Origin: Desulfobacteraceae bacterium
GTDB lineage: Bacteria; Desulfobacterota; Desulfobacteria; Desulfobacterales; Desulfosarcinaceae
NCBI GenBank assembly: GCA_013003715.1
Contig: JABDIN010000108.1
Location: 156,850 to 220,849 of the forward strand
Direction of reading: 5' to 3'
DNA: 64,000 nt
Positions 8,173-17,403 of the stretch are shown here, piece by piece. The position numbers were made by a program, and so were the translations under genes. The notes below the pieces were generated by a model. The model did no database searches and was not told where the DNA came from. It saw only the letters and a program-made list of their open reading frames with translations. How positions within the stretch are numbered: position 1 is the stretch's first letter; each line of letters begins with the position of its first letter.

Positions 8173-9075
8173 ATGGTGTCCCTCGAACAATATGATGTCG
8201 TTATTCTCGGTACCGGACCGGCCGGATTGCAGGCAGCGATTCATGCCGCCCGGAAAAAGGTATCGGTACTGGTATTGGGTAAGGAAATTAAAAGTTCACT
8301 GTTTCATGCGCATATTGAGAATTATTATTCCGTATTCAATATGTCCGGGGCGCAGATGCTGGCCACCGGCAGAGAACAGGCCGCTTCCTTCGGCGCCCGG
8401 TTCCTCGAAGATGATGTCCTCCGAATCACGTTCACCGATGGCAAATTCGGTATCACCTCGGAAAGCGGCAGGGCCATCCGAGCCGTGTCTTTGATCATCG
8501 CGACCGGCACCTCCCGCAAGCGTTTGAACGCCCCTGGCGAAAAGGAATTTTTAAGCAAGGGGGTGAGCTATTGTGTGGACTGTGACGGCAATTTCTTCCG
8601 CGGGGAGACCGTGGCCGTGATCGGCAATGAAAGCGCCGCTGCGGACGGAGCGCTGACCTTACTGGGAACCGCCGCTGAAGTTCACCTGGTGTGCGACAAA
8701 CTGCAGGTTTCCGATGCGTTGAGGGAAAAGATCGAAAACAGTGATATCATTGTGCACGAGGGTGCCGATGTAAATGCCATCCGGGGTGAAAAGGCAGTGG
8801 ACAAGCTGGAGTTTACGGATGGAACGATCATCACGGTTTCCGGCGTATTCATCGAATTGGGTGCAAAAGGTGTCATGGAACTGGCAACCTCACTGGGCAT
8901 ACAACTCGATGCGGACATGAAGTATATAGACACGGATAAGAAACAACACACCAATATATCGGGTGCTTTTGCCGCCGGAGATGTCTGCGGCCCCCCGTGG
9001 CAGATGGCGAAAGCCGTCGGGGAAGGCTGCGTTGCCGGAATAGAAGCAGCGGCATATGCCAAGAAAAACCGTTAA
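8173..9075 (+). CDS. Thioredoxin reductase-like flavoprotein with atypical NADPH site
   Basis: The N-terminal FAD-binding motif GTGPAGLQAA (residues 13-22) and the redox-active CVDC (C134/C137) place this 300-residue protein in the thioredoxin reductase family. It should pass electrons from FAD to a dithiol partner in the cytoplasm. The second dinucleotide-binding site is odd: the usual GGG(D/N)SA loop reads GNESAAA, and the HRR motif that contacts the NADPH phosphate is replaced by HLVCDK. NADPH may therefore not be the donor; reduced-ferredoxin or F420-type relatives show similar losses. GGGGAGGAG precedes the ATG by eight bases. A small Cys-rich protein gene follows 22 bp downstream. Confidence 0.88.
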   Translation: MVSLEQYDVVILGTGPAGLQAAIHAARKKVSVLVLGKEIKSSLFHAHIENYYSVFNMSGAQMLATGREQAASFGARFLEDDVLRITFTDGKFGITSESGRAIRAVSLIIATGTSRKRLNAPGEKEFLSKGVSYCVDCDGNFFRGETVAVIGNESAAADGALTLLGTAAEVHLVCDKLQVSDALREKIENSDIIVHEGADVNAIRGEKAVDKLEFTDGTIITVSGVFIELGAKGVMELATSLGIQLDADMKYIDTDKKQHTNISGAFAAGDVCGPPWQMAKAVGEGCVAGIEAAAYAKKNR

Positions 9076-9097
9076 TGCCAAGAAAAAGGAGGCCGGG

Positions 9098-9364
9098 ATG
9101 ACCCCTGCAACACCACAACAAGCAAAGACGAAACCACCCCCCTGCAAAAAACAGCCACGGACGCAATCGTCCATGCAATTTGGATCCGAAGCCAAATGCC
9201 GGCAGGAGGAGTGTATCGGCAAAATGGTTGGTGACGAGGATCCGGCCGAAAACGATGGGGCGGCCGCATCCGGGAATAACACGGATCAATCCAAAACAAC
9301 ATCCTCGATGAAGGTGTCCAAACGTCGGCAATGCTCAAATGGTGAATGCATCGGGCTGGATTGA
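9098..9364 (+). CDS. Small Cys-containing hydrophilic protein, co-transcribed with the flavoprotein
   Basis: A near-perfect ribosome binding site (AAGGAGG, five bases before ATG 9098) supports translation, although an ATG at 9056 in the same frame overlaps the upstream gene. The 88-residue product is hydrophilic and probably disordered, rich in Thr, Lys, Gln and Ser. It carries two copies of a C-x4-C-I-G motif: CRQEECIG (C34/C39) and CSNGECIG (C79/C84), plus a lone C16. I do not recognise the family. Its place directly behind a dithiol flavoprotein suggests a thiol substrate or a metal-binding peptide, but that is inference. Confidence 0.55.
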   Translation: MTPATPQQAKTKPPPCKKQPRTQSSMQFGSEAKCRQEECIGKMVGDEDPAENDGAAASGNNTDQSKTTSSMKVSKRRQCSNGECIGLD

Positions 9365-9401
9365 TAGCGGGGTTCTGGAACGAACACCTCTTGCCCCCCG
9401 G

Positions 9402-9794
9402 TTAGATCTCTTCGATGGACCCGATCAGGGATGTAAAAACATCGCAGTGGCGGCACACCTTCATTTTTTCCTTCCACGTTTTATGGGCGCTGCCGTCACA
9501 AATGGTGCCGTTGATGAACCAGCACAGCTTTCCGGTCTGAAATTCCCATGCCGGGCAATGTTTTTTTCGGTCATCCGGGCACTTTTTAAGTTTCCAGCAC
9601 TGCTTCTGCATTTTATTCATGGACTTTAACCGGGTGAACAAAAAAAGAATCTGCCTCTCGACATGCCCGGGAATGGTCCGCCATCCCTGCTCGTAGCTAT
9701 GAACGGCTTTCAGGGAAACCCCCAGCAACTCGGCCATCTGTTTCTGGGTTTTGTGAAGCTTTTTTCGATAAATTGAAAATTGTTTGCCTTCCAT
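9402..9794 (-). CDS. XRE-type HTH regulator with C-terminal two-CW Cys domain
   Basis: The first 55 residues form a helix-turn-helix (KTQKQMAELLGVSLKAVHSYEQG). The rest holds Cys-Trp pairs and spaced cysteines (CWKLKKC, CPAWEF, CWFINGTIC, CRHC), as in the so-called two-CW domain found with HTH proteins in anaerobic deltaproteobacteria. The cysteines probably bind a metal or sense thiol state. The gene is convergent with the flavoprotein/Cys-rich pair. The ATG at 9794 starts the typical MEGKQFSIYRKK sequence. Confidence 0.82.
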   Translation of the reverse strand: MEGKQFSIYRKKLHKTQKQMAELLGVSLKAVHSYEQGWRTIPGHVERQILFLFTRLKSMNKMQKQCWKLKKCPDDRKKHCPAWEFQTGKLCWFINGTICDGSAHKTWKEKMKVCRHCDVFTSLIGSIEEI

Positions 9795-9867
9795 TGTAGA
9801 TTGCCTTTGCTAAATACTAGATTCAAAAAAAGCGGTTAGTCCGGCGAACAGTTAAGACAATTTTAGA

Positions 9868-9895
9868 ATTGTCACATTGTGGCACAAAATGTCAA
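9868..9895 (-). promoter_or_regulatory. Candidate promoter of the HTH/two-CW gene with overlapping palindrome
   Basis: On the minus strand TTGACA (9895-9890) and GACAAT (9873-9868) are 16 bases apart. The spacer contains the palindrome CACAATGTG, a possible autoregulatory operator. The predicted transcript starts about 70 bases before the ATG. The remaining sequence up to 10237 shows no gene that I can support. Confidence 0.4.
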
Positions 9896-10237
9896 CACCC
9901 AACCGGACCATCGGCTTTTAATTTCAGGGTTATCAGGAATATGCAGCGAAATCCCACCCACGGCACAAGAAAAACAATTGCACTCAAACCGGCCTGTCGT
10001 CAGACTTGGCAGTGGCCGGACAGGGTTGCCCGGACTGGCTGTGCGCCCCTACCCGGTCATCTGCTATCACTATTCCATGCCGCAGTCAAATTATCTCGAA
10101 ATACCGTATTATGAAGTCCTCCTGATAAAAACACTTGATACCCGCAATAAGGAATTGGTATCCATGTCAGGGCGTACATTGGCGACGGCCAGGTACCCGA
10201 TCCAGGATCTGCAGTCCAAAAAAAGCAACAGACCGAA

Positions 10238-10615
10238 ATGTCCGATTCGCACCACTCATCCGCCATTGTCAATATTCCGAACGGGCTCAACCGCCTGATG
10301 GGGGATTCAGTCCTCTATCGGCAGATGCTTGAGCTTTTTGCCGGAGATCTTCATCATTCGATTCAAAAAATCAGGGATGCCTACTCGGCTGGGGATGCCA
10401 CGCTGTTGAGATATGAAGCACACTCCTTAAAAGGAGCGGCGGCGAATTTAAGTGTCGAACAGCTCTCCGAGATTGCCTATGATCTCGAGCAACATGGGAA
10501 AAACAGAACGCTTGATATGGTGGGTCCGGGGATGGACTCGCTGCAGGCAGCAGCGGCTGAATTGACGAATTACATAAAGACTGTGGACTGGCCTGCCATC
10601 ACGCGGGAACCGTAA
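10238..10615 (+). CDS. Stand-alone HPt phosphotransfer protein
   Basis: The 125-residue protein is a single histidine phosphotransfer domain. The phosphorylated histidine is H62 in AHSLKGAAANL, in the usual helical setting after the D37-H40 region. It would relay phosphate between a hybrid kinase and a response regulator. No kinase lies directly beside it; the PAS-PP2C phosphatase is convergent and a hybrid kinase is 5 kb away. The ATG at 10238 has a weak ribosome binding site, and there is no start further upstream in frame before a stop at 10148. Confidence 0.82.
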   Translation: MSDSHHSSAIVNIPNGLNRLMGDSVLYRQMLELFAGDLHHSIQKIRDAYSAGDATLLRYEAHSLKGAAANLSVEQLSEIAYDLEQHGKNRTLDMVGPGMDSLQAAAAELTNYIKTVDWPAITREP

Positions 10616-10746
10616 TGCTTATCCACTGTATTTTGCACACGAATGGCGGCGATAATCAAAGGGTGAATGCGTTGTGGGATGAAACGGCAAGGACGGGAAG
10701 CCTCCCTTGAGGATACGGACCGGACCGGCAATGGTTCAACGGGGCG

Positions 10747-12297
10747 TCAGCCACATGAGATGGCGTCCAGGACTTTAATGATCACCAGGGTAATATCATC
10801 CTGTTGTTTTGCACCCTGGGCAAACTCATGGACTTCACGATAAACATGTTTGAGGATATCTGCGGCTGATTCTGAAGCATACTTCCGGATAAGTGATCTG
10901 AACCTGTCCTTGCCGAACCGCATTCCGGAAGGATTGAACGCCTCCCAGATACCATCCGTCCCCAGACTGATAACACTCCCCGGGGCAATTCCCTTTACGC
11001 TGCCTTCGATAAATTCAGTATCATCCAGAACACCCAGGGCGACACCCGGGCCACCGAGTTCTGAAAAAGAATCAGCCATCGAATTATAAACCAGCGCAGG
11101 ATCATGGCCCGCCCGCACCCACCGAAGGGCGCATAGATTTTGATCGATCTGCAGGGCGAACAAGGTCATGAACCCGCTGGTGGGATTGAAATCGGACTGC
11201 AGTACCCGGTTCATTTCCGCCACAATGGTGGGAAGGTTGCCGGTGACCGTATACTGGTCCCTGAACACGGCACGCGCCGTGGCCATCAGAAGCGCCGAAT
11301 CTATACCATGACCGGCGATATCGCCTATGGCCACGGTGAGGACACTCGGATCCGGGCCATCGGGCGTCCGCGGCTGCAGATAATCAAAAAAATCCCCCCC
11401 GACTTCTTCACAGGGAACGCTTTTTCCCGCAATATCCAAACCTGAGATGGCCGGCGGTCCCTTGGGCAAAAGGTTCTTCTGAACCTCTCCCGCCAGAAGC
11501 AACGATTTTTTGTGTCTCGTGAGGTCGGCGACAAATCCCACATAACCGAGCATCTCGCCGGAATCCGCCAGTAATGAATTACAATGCAGCAGCACCGGGA
11601 CACGGCGTCCATTCCGGGCCTTCAACGAGCCTTCAAAACTGCTGTGTGTCTGTTTGAGCAACGCCGGACCATTGATCTTCAGAAATGCCCTGAATTCTGA
11701 ATCGGCAAGATCCAGGGGATCGCGTTCCAGCAGTTCTTTGCGGCTGTAGCCCAACATACGGCAGAATGCTTCATTGACATCCATGATCCGGGCATTGACA
11801 TCTATCATGACAAAGCCTTCGGCGGCCGTTTCCACAATTCGGCGAAACCTGGCCTCGGTTTTCTTCAGTTTTTCTTCGGCCAATACCCGTTCGGTGATAT
11901 CCACCACGGTTCCCTGGTAAAAAAGGATATTGCCGTCGGCATCGGTTTCAGTGGTCGTAGTATCTTCCACCCAGTGAACATTCCCGTTCCTGGCGGTAAT
12001 ACGGTAATATTGGGTGTAATCCGTGACGCCCTTTTCCGCGAAGTCATTGATTTCCTGTCCCATTCGGTCATGGTCATCCGGATGCACCAAATCTTCAAAG
12101 GAAACTTTTAATGTCGTGAACTCATCCGCCGTATACCCGAACCGCATGACATTTTCGGAAACATAGACAAGCCGGGCATCTTCGCCGGGTAACCGGCGGA
12201 ACAATATAACCGGGCTTTTCTCGACGATTTTCATTGCCGCGTTCAGTTCTGCTTTAATCCACCGTGTTTCTGCCGGCTTGTTGACGTGTTCCTCCAT
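10747..12297 (-). CDS. PAS-PAS-PP2C (SpoIIE/RsbU-type) serine phosphatase
   Basis: Two PAS domains (about residues 20-140 and 145-265) precede a PP2C-like SpoIIE phosphatase domain (about 285-510). The phosphatase begins at EVQKNLLP and has the metal-binding motifs EEVGGDFFD and GDIAGHGIDSALL. Proteins of this layout dephosphorylate anti-sigma-factor antagonists or similar switches in response to signals read by the PAS domains. No anti-sigma or antagonist gene is adjacent, so its target is elsewhere. The ATG start (MEEHVNKPAETRW) follows a purine-poor region but fits the family. Confidence 0.88.
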   Translation of the reverse strand: MEEHVNKPAETRWIKAELNAAMKIVEKSPVILFRRLPGEDARLVYVSENVMRFGYTADEFTTLKVSFEDLVHPDDHDRMGQEINDFAEKGVTDYTQYYRITARNGNVHWVEDTTTTETDADGNILFYQGTVVDITERVLAEEKLKKTEARFRRIVETAAEGFVMIDVNARIMDVNEAFCRMLGYSRKELLERDPLDLADSEFRAFLKINGPALLKQTHSSFEGSLKARNGRRVPVLLHCNSLLADSGEMLGYVGFVADLTRHKKSLLLAGEVQKNLLPKGPPAISGLDIAGKSVPCEEVGGDFFDYLQPRTPDGPDPSVLTVAIGDIAGHGIDSALLMATARAVFRDQYTVTGNLPTIVAEMNRVLQSDFNPTSGFMTLFALQIDQNLCALRWVRAGHDPALVYNSMADSFSELGGPGVALGVLDDTEFIEGSVKGIAPGSVISLGTDGIWEAFNPSGMRFGKDRFRSLIRKYASESAADILKHVYREVHEFAQGAKQQDDITLVIIKVLDAISCG

Positions 12298-12459
12298 TCC
12301 TGTGGTCCTTTGTGGGATGATGGCTGTGAATTCAACTTTAGGTGCGTATCAGTTAATATGGGATTGCTTGGGGTCGTTGGCAAACAATTTTTTTGGATGG
12401 ATTGCTGATGGTACCGGGAACCAAAATAGGAGGGATGGATCCGGCTGATCAGCCGGATC

Positions 12460-13017
12460 TCAGATCTTCAGGAAATATTGATGAAATACATTGTCCTCAC
12501 CCAGTTCCGGATGGAAGGTTGTGACCATTACCCGCCGGTATTGCACAAACACAGGATCACCATGCCATCGGCAGTGTACTGCGGCGGATGGATCGAGGAC
12601 CAGAATTCTTGGCGCGCGGATAAAGGTTGCCGGGAAACGACGTCGTTTGAACAAGGGAATACGGAGCCCATGGGTACCGCTGGCCGCATGCCGTCCGTAT
12701 GCGTTTCGACGAACGGCCATGGGGATGGCCCTGAGCACGCCAGGGGCGCCATCCACCCCTTCCGACAATATAACCGCTCCGGCACAGACTCCCCAGGTGG
12801 GCATGCCGGCGGCTATTTGCCGGGAAAGCGGTCCGACCATGTCAAACTCGTCGAGGAATTTTTTCATGACCGAACTTTCGCCGCCGGGTATGATCAGACG
12901 GTCGATCAATTTCAGATCGGATGCGGCCTTCACAATTCTCCAGGCCGCCCCCGACGACTCAAGGTGCCGGATATGGTCTAAAAATGCACCCTGTAAACCG
13001 AGAAGACCGGCAATCAT
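12460..13017 (-). CDS. pdxT: Pyridoxal 5'-phosphate synthase glutaminase subunit
   Basis: PdxT hydrolyses glutamine and channels ammonia to PdxS for one-step synthesis of vitamin B6 (PLP). The glutamine site GGESS (residues 45-49), nucleophile C-A-G in WGVCAGAV and the catalytic His/Glu in TFHPEL near the C-terminus are present. Some normally invariant spots differ: V instead of T before the nucleophile, and RNAYGRH where RNAFGRQ is usual. The length of 185 is normal. It starts three bases after the pdxS stop, so the two are translationally linked. Confidence 0.92.
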   Translation of the reverse strand: MIAGLLGLQGAFLDHIRHLESSGAAWRIVKAASDLKLIDRLIIPGGESSVMKKFLDEFDMVGPLSRQIAAGMPTWGVCAGAVILSEGVDGAPGVLRAIPMAVRRNAYGRHAASGTHGLRIPLFKRRRFPATFIRAPRILVLDPSAAVHCRWHGDPVFVQYRRVMVTTFHPELGEDNVFHQYFLKI

Positions 13018-13020
13018 CTT

Positions 13021-13890
13021 CTATACACCCCGTTCGGCCATGTGGGTTTCAAGGGAATCCATCTCAAGACCGGTCATGGCAGCACCCAGTTTACGTGAAA
13101 TTTCCACCAGCCGGTGCGGCTGGTCATAATGTATCACGGCCTGCACGATGGCGCTGGCCATCCGGGGTGGGTTTTCCGATTTAAAAATGCCGGAACCGAC
13201 AAATACGCCATCCACACCCAGTGCCATCATGAGTGCTGCGTCCGCTGGTGTTGCAATCCCACCAGCCGCAAAATTGACCACCGGGAATCGATGTAGTTGG
13301 CGGGTTTCCGCCAATAAAGATGGCGGGATGCGAAGTGCCCCGGCCTTTTGAGTCATTGCATCATCATCCAATTCGGCCAATTCCTCGATTTCGGCGGTGA
13401 TCGTGCGCATGTGCCGCACGGCCTCCACCACGTTTCCGGTGCCCGCCTCCCCTTTTGTCCGCAGCATGGATGCCCCTTCATGGATACGCCGCAAGCCCTC
13501 ACCCAGGTTACGGGCGCCGCACACAAACGGCACCTGGAATCCGACTTTATCGATGTGACGCAGCTCATCGGCCGGTGTGAGCACTTCACTTTCGTCCACA
13601 AAGTCAACATTGAGTGATTCGAGAATTTTCGCCTCCATGAAGTGACCGATGCGGACCTTGGCCATCACCGGAATGGAGACCGCCCGCATGATGGCCTCGA
13701 TCATGTCCGGGTCGCTCATGCGGGCCACCTGCCTATGCTTTCGGATATCCGACGGCACCCGCTCCAGGGCCATGACCGCCGCAGCACCCGCGTCTTCGGC
13801 AATCCGGGCCTGTTCCGGTGTGGTGACATCCATGATCACTCCGTTTTTGAACATTTCCGCAAATCCCTTGTTTACAAGTTCCCTTTCCAT
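13021..13890 (-). CDS. pdxS: Pyridoxal 5'-phosphate synthase lyase subunit
   Basis: PdxS combines ribose 5-phosphate, glyceraldehyde 3-phosphate and ammonia into PLP. The 289-residue barrel has the family sequences [22 protein letters not shown] near the N-terminus, [15 protein letters not shown] with the catalytic lysine, and [17 protein letters not shown] in the C-terminal phosphate-binding part. The ATG at 13890 is preceded by GGGGAAC and gives the usual MERELVNKG start; an in-frame extension to 13944 runs into the promoter region. A MocR-type regulator is transcribed divergently, 133 bp away. Confidence 0.96.
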   Translation of the reverse strand: MERELVNKGFAEMFKNGVIMDVTTPEQARIAEDAGAAAVMALERVPSDIRKHRQVARMSDPDMIEAIMRAVSIPVMAKVRIGHFMEAKILESLNVDFVDESEVLTPADELRHIDKVGFQVPFVCGARNLGEGLRRIHEGASMLRTKGEAGTGNVVEAVRHMRTITAEIEELAELDDDAMTQKAGALRIPPSLLAETRQLHRFPVVNFAAGGIATPADAALMMALGVDGVFVGSGIFKSENPPRMASAIVQAVIHYDQPHRLVEISRKLGAAMTGLEMDSLETHMAERGV

Positions 13891-14023
13891 GGTAGTTCCC
13901 CTTCCCAAGTTTTGCCCTTTCACAAAGGGTATGTTATAGAACAATAACGAAAATCAAGGCATACAATACATAAATCACGGTAGTACATTAATCAAAGTGT
14001 ATTAATACGTCAAGGTTTAATCG
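13891..14023. promoter_or_regulatory. Divergent pdxS/pdxR-like control region with short repeats
   Basis: The 133-bp region between the divergent genes is AT-rich. It contains four similar heptamers in the same orientation: ATCAAGG (13953), ATCACGG (13974), ATCAAAG (13991) and GTCAAGG (14009). ATTAAT occurs at 13987 and 14001. MocR/PdxR proteins are known to bind direct repeats in the region between their gene and pdxST, so this is the likely operator region. The spacing (21, 17, 18) is irregular, which lowers confidence in the exact motif. Confidence 0.5.
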
Positions 14024-15292
14024 ATGGCTCTATTTGAAAACATCGCCGAAGAGATCAGGAAACGAATTCAATCGGGACAATACAAACCGGGACAAAAAAT
14101 TCCCTCCATACGCGACATGGCCGTGGAATTCGAATGCAACAAGCTGACGGTTCAAAAGGCCTTTGAAAGACTCAAGCAGGACAGGTATCTTGACAATATC
14201 GTGGGCAGCGGATCGTTCGTCCGTTTTCCGGAGAACATCAGCCGTTCCGGTGCGGTTTACGACCTGAAGACCGCTTATGTGTCCGAACACTTTTTCCCCC
14301 ACCAGGTGGCCAGGAATATTTTCAATCACTTGTTCGATACGGAAAAAGCCGGTCTGTTTTCAACAACACCGGTTGAAGGCGAAAAAGATTTTAGGGAGGT
14401 CCTGGGCAGGCAGTTCAGGTTGTCCACGGATCGGATGCTCATCGTTTCCGGGGCTCAGCAGGGCCTGGATTTAACGGCAAAGGTTTTCGGCGCCCGGCTT
14501 GCCGATGCCATGCTGTTCGAAGATCCAACCTATCCGGGTGCCATATCCTTGTTTAAGGCCACGCATTTCGTGCCCATGGAAAAAGACGGCCCCGATCTCT
14601 CCATGTTGGACAGGGCGCTGTCGCCTAAAATCAAACTGTTTTATACAATGCCGACGGTTCATAACCCAACAGGCATCACTTACAGCCCGGAGAAAAAGAG
14701 GGAAATCGCCGATCGCGCCCTTACCGGCGACTTTTATATTATCGAGGATGACTATCTGTCCGAATTCGTCAGGAAACCCGTCACCCGGTTTGTGGATATA
14801 GTCCCCGAAAAAACGGTTTATATCAAATCCCTTACACAGACTACGGTGTCGGGGATTCGCCTTGGTTTCATGATCGTGCCCGACAGTTTATATGACAAAT
14901 TTCTATATACCAAATATTCGTCGGATATCGTCAGTCCCGGTATTATGCAAAAATTCATGAAACGATTCATCCAAACCGGGGCTTATGGTGAATATGTGGC
15001 GGGCACACAACGGCGGATAAACCGGCGTAAAAAAAGATTGATCAAGGTACTCAACGCTTACCCGGCCCTCTTTGGCGGCAATTGGGATAAGCAATCCGGT
15101 TACAGCCTCTGGGTCAAATCCAGCATGAAAATTGATCTGCCGCATCTGCCCTGGGACAAGGGAGAAAACTTTTCATTTTCCCGTGCATATAAAAATCACT
15201 TGAAAATCTCATTCATGAATCTTGGTTCGGATGATTTTGAAAGGTCCCTGCGCTACCTGGAGGAATTGTTTGAACGGATCTGCACCCCCTGA
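14024..15292 (+). CDS. pdxR: MocR/GntR-family regulator with aminotransferase-like domain (PdxR-like)
   Basis: A GntR winged helix occupies residues 1-70 (ARE-type PGQKIPSIRDMAVEFECNKLTVQKAFERL). It is followed by a fold-type I aminotransferase domain to the end. The PLP-binding lysine lies in VYIKSLTQTTVSGIRLGF near residue 270, and the conserved DDYLSEF and TVHNPTG segments are present. Such proteins sense PLP through the aminotransferase domain. Its divergent position next to pdxST makes a PdxR role, control of PLP synthesis, very likely. The stop lies only 4 bp from the convergent hybrid kinase gene. Confidence 0.88.
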   Translation: MALFENIAEEIRKRIQSGQYKPGQKIPSIRDMAVEFECNKLTVQKAFERLKQDRYLDNIVGSGSFVRFPENISRSGAVYDLKTAYVSEHFFPHQVARNIFNHLFDTEKAGLFSTTPVEGEKDFREVLGRQFRLSTDRMLIVSGAQQGLDLTAKVFGARLADAMLFEDPTYPGAISLFKATHFVPMEKDGPDLSMLDRALSPKIKLFYTMPTVHNPTGITYSPEKKREIADRALTGDFYIIEDDYLSEFVRKPVTRFVDIVPEKTVYIKSLTQTTVSGIRLGFMIVPDSLYDKFLYTKYSSDIVSPGIMQKFMKRFIQTGAYGEYVAGTQRRINRRKKRLIKVLNAYPALFGGNWDKQSGYSLWVKSSMKIDLPHLPWDKGENFSFSRAYKNHLKISFMNLGSDDFERSLRYLEELFERICTP

Positions 15293-15296
15293 TGTT

Positions 15297-17276
15297 TCAG
15301 CGGTCGACTGATGCCCGGTCGGCTGCTTTTATCTCCTCTAAAGCCTCTCGAACAAAGGCGGCCAGTTCATTCATGACGATCGGCTTTATCACCAGTTTAT
15401 GAATACCGATGGCGGACAGCTCTTCCTTGCTTACGGTTTCAGTGAATCCCGTGCACAGGATAATGGGGATATTCGTCCGTATGTCGTTGATGTGCTTGGC
15501 CAGCTGCATGCCGGTCATATCCGGCATGGTCAGATCCGTGATCACCAGGTCGAAGATATCCGGGTCCTTTTCAAACAATGCCAGCGCTTCGGTGCTCCGG
15601 CTGGTCTGGGTCACCCGGTATCCCCATCGTTTGAGCGCCTTTTCGACCATGCGGGCAATTTCAACCTCATCGTCCACGATGAGGATGTGCTCGTCTCCGG
15701 CAACAATGGGTTCCGGTGGTTTATAATCCGTTGAAAGGGCTTCTTTTTTGGTACGCGGCAAATATACGTCAAAACGGGTGCCTTCATTGGGCTGGCTCTT
15801 AATGGTGATGCCACCGTTCAATCCATGCACAATTGATTTGACCGTGGACAACCCGAGCCCGGTTCCTTTCTTTTTTGTGGTGAAAAAAGGATCGAAAATT
15901 TTCTGAAGATCGATTTCATCCATACCACAACCGTTGTCCGTAATCCGAAGCCGAACGTACGGGCCGGGCAACAGCGATGAATCTAAAAGCACCTGCTCCC
16001 GGGCGAATTCGGCATTTTGCAACTGGATACCCAGGATACCCACCTTACCCTCCATGGCATGATAGGCGTTGATGCACAGATTCATGATAATCTGATGTAT
16101 CTGCACCGGGTCGGCAATGATGATGCTGTCCCCGTCCTCGATGTTCTGATCAATTTTGATCGTGCTCGGCAAAACGGAGCGAAGCAGTTTGACCACTTCC
16201 TTTATGATCATATTGATCTGGATGGGCCGTTGCTCATCTTCCCGCTGACGGCTGAAGGCCAAAATTTGTTTGACCAGCGCCTGGGCCCGCTGCGCGGCCT
16301 GAAGCACCTCCATTAAATTTTGCCGGACACTGTGGTCCTGGGGAATTTCCAGCAGGGACAACTCGGTATAACCGACGATGGGAAATAAAATATTGTTGAA
16401 GTCATGGGCGATTCCCCCCGCAATGGTGCCCAGGGCCTCCATCTTCTGGGCCTGCCGGATCTGATCCTCCAATAGCTTGGCCTCGTTTTCTTTGGTTCTG
16501 CGTTCCGTGATATCGCGGTAAAACGCCAGAATGAATTTTTCGCTATCCACCTCGTAGAGTCCGGCGCTGATTTCCAGGGGGAAACCGGAACCATCCTTTT
16601 TAAGATGGGTGATTTCGGCGTTGATCCAGTGCCCGGACAATATCTTTTGCACTCTTTCCTGATAAAGCGACAGATCTTTCGGTGGATTCAATGCTGCCAT
16701 GTTCAGGGTCAGCAATTCCGGCAATTCGAATCCGTGCATATCCGCGGCGGCCTGGTTGGCGTTGATGATTTTCCCCGCCGCCTCGCCCTCGGCCTGGAGA
16801 ATGACGATGGCGTCTTTTGCCTTTTCGAATAGCATGCGGTATCGTTTTTCACTTTCAATCAACGATATCTCGGCACGTTGCCGCCGCTCGTGCTCTTCCC
16901 GCTCTTCAAGCGCCCGCTGCACCACCGGGGCCAGCCGGAAAAGATGCCCCTTGATCACATAATCCGTGGCACCGGCCTTGAGGATATCAATGGCCGCTTC
17001 CTCCCCGATGGCCCCCGAAACCAAGATAAAGGGTATTGCGATGCCTTTTTCAACGGTGATTTTCAGGGCACTGGCCCCATCGAATGTCGGCAGATTATAA
17101 TCGGCCAAAATCAGATCGAAATCGGGATCGTTTAACTTCACCAAAAATTCATCACGGGTTTGAACACGTTCGACGTCGCAGACATACCCTGCCGCGGTGA
17201 GTTGACCGATTGAAAGCTCGGCGTCCAGCGGGTTGTCTTCCAGCATTAATATCCGAATCTGTTTCGACATCATCAT
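15297..17276 (-). CDS. Hybrid sensor histidine kinase (REC-PAS-HisKA-HATPase-REC)
   Basis: An N-terminal receiver (residues 5-125, D in LILADYNLP), a PAS domain (about 145-265), HisKA with AGGIAHDFNNILFPI as H-box, a HATPase domain, and a C-terminal receiver (about 530-645, D in LVITDLTMP). There is no membrane segment, so it is cytoplasmic. The H-box AHDFNN type is typical of kinases with an attached receiver. Translation most likely begins at the third ATG (17270), because AAGGA directly touches the first. A receiver-only gene lies 127 bp upstream on the same strand and may be its partner. The stimulus is not apparent. Confidence 0.88.
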   Translation of the reverse strand: MMMSKQIRILMLEDNPLDAELSIGQLTAAGYVCDVERVQTRDEFLVKLNDPDFDLILADYNLPTFDGASALKITVEKGIAIPFILVSGAIGEEAAIDILKAGATDYVIKGHLFRLAPVVQRALEEREEHERRQRAEISLIESEKRYRMLFEKAKDAIVILQAEGEAAGKIINANQAAADMHGFELPELLTLNMAALNPPKDLSLYQERVQKILSGHWINAEITHLKKDGSGFPLEISAGLYEVDSEKFILAFYRDITERRTKENEAKLLEDQIRQAQKMEALGTIAGGIAHDFNNILFPIVGYTELSLLEIPQDHSVRQNLMEVLQAAQRAQALVKQILAFSRQREDEQRPIQINMIIKEVVKLLRSVLPSTIKIDQNIEDGDSIIIADPVQIHQIIMNLCINAYHAMEGKVGILGIQLQNAEFAREQVLLDSSLLPGPYVRLRITDNGCGMDEIDLQKIFDPFFTTKKKGTGLGLSTVKSIVHGLNGGITIKSQPNEGTRFDVYLPRTKKEALSTDYKPPEPIVAGDEHILIVDDEVEIARMVEKALKRWGYRVTQTSRSTEALALFEKDPDIFDLVITDLTMPDMTGMQLAKHINDIRTNIPIILCTGFTETVSKEELSAIGIHKLVIKPIVMNELAAFVREALEEIKAADRASVDR

Positions 17277-17403
17277 TCCTTGCGGGTTCGGCCCACCCGG
17301 TGACGGGTTGACGTCATTATCACTTTAAACGGGTTGAGACAAACCTTTCCCCCTTGTCCGAAAGGGCCGGTGTGATGGCCGGCATCCCAAAATATCTCCG
17401 GTG

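Noticed and set aside
9879..10298. A 139-codon frame upstream of the HPt gene
   Set aside because: It overlaps the HPt gene in another frame and has no coding-like composition.
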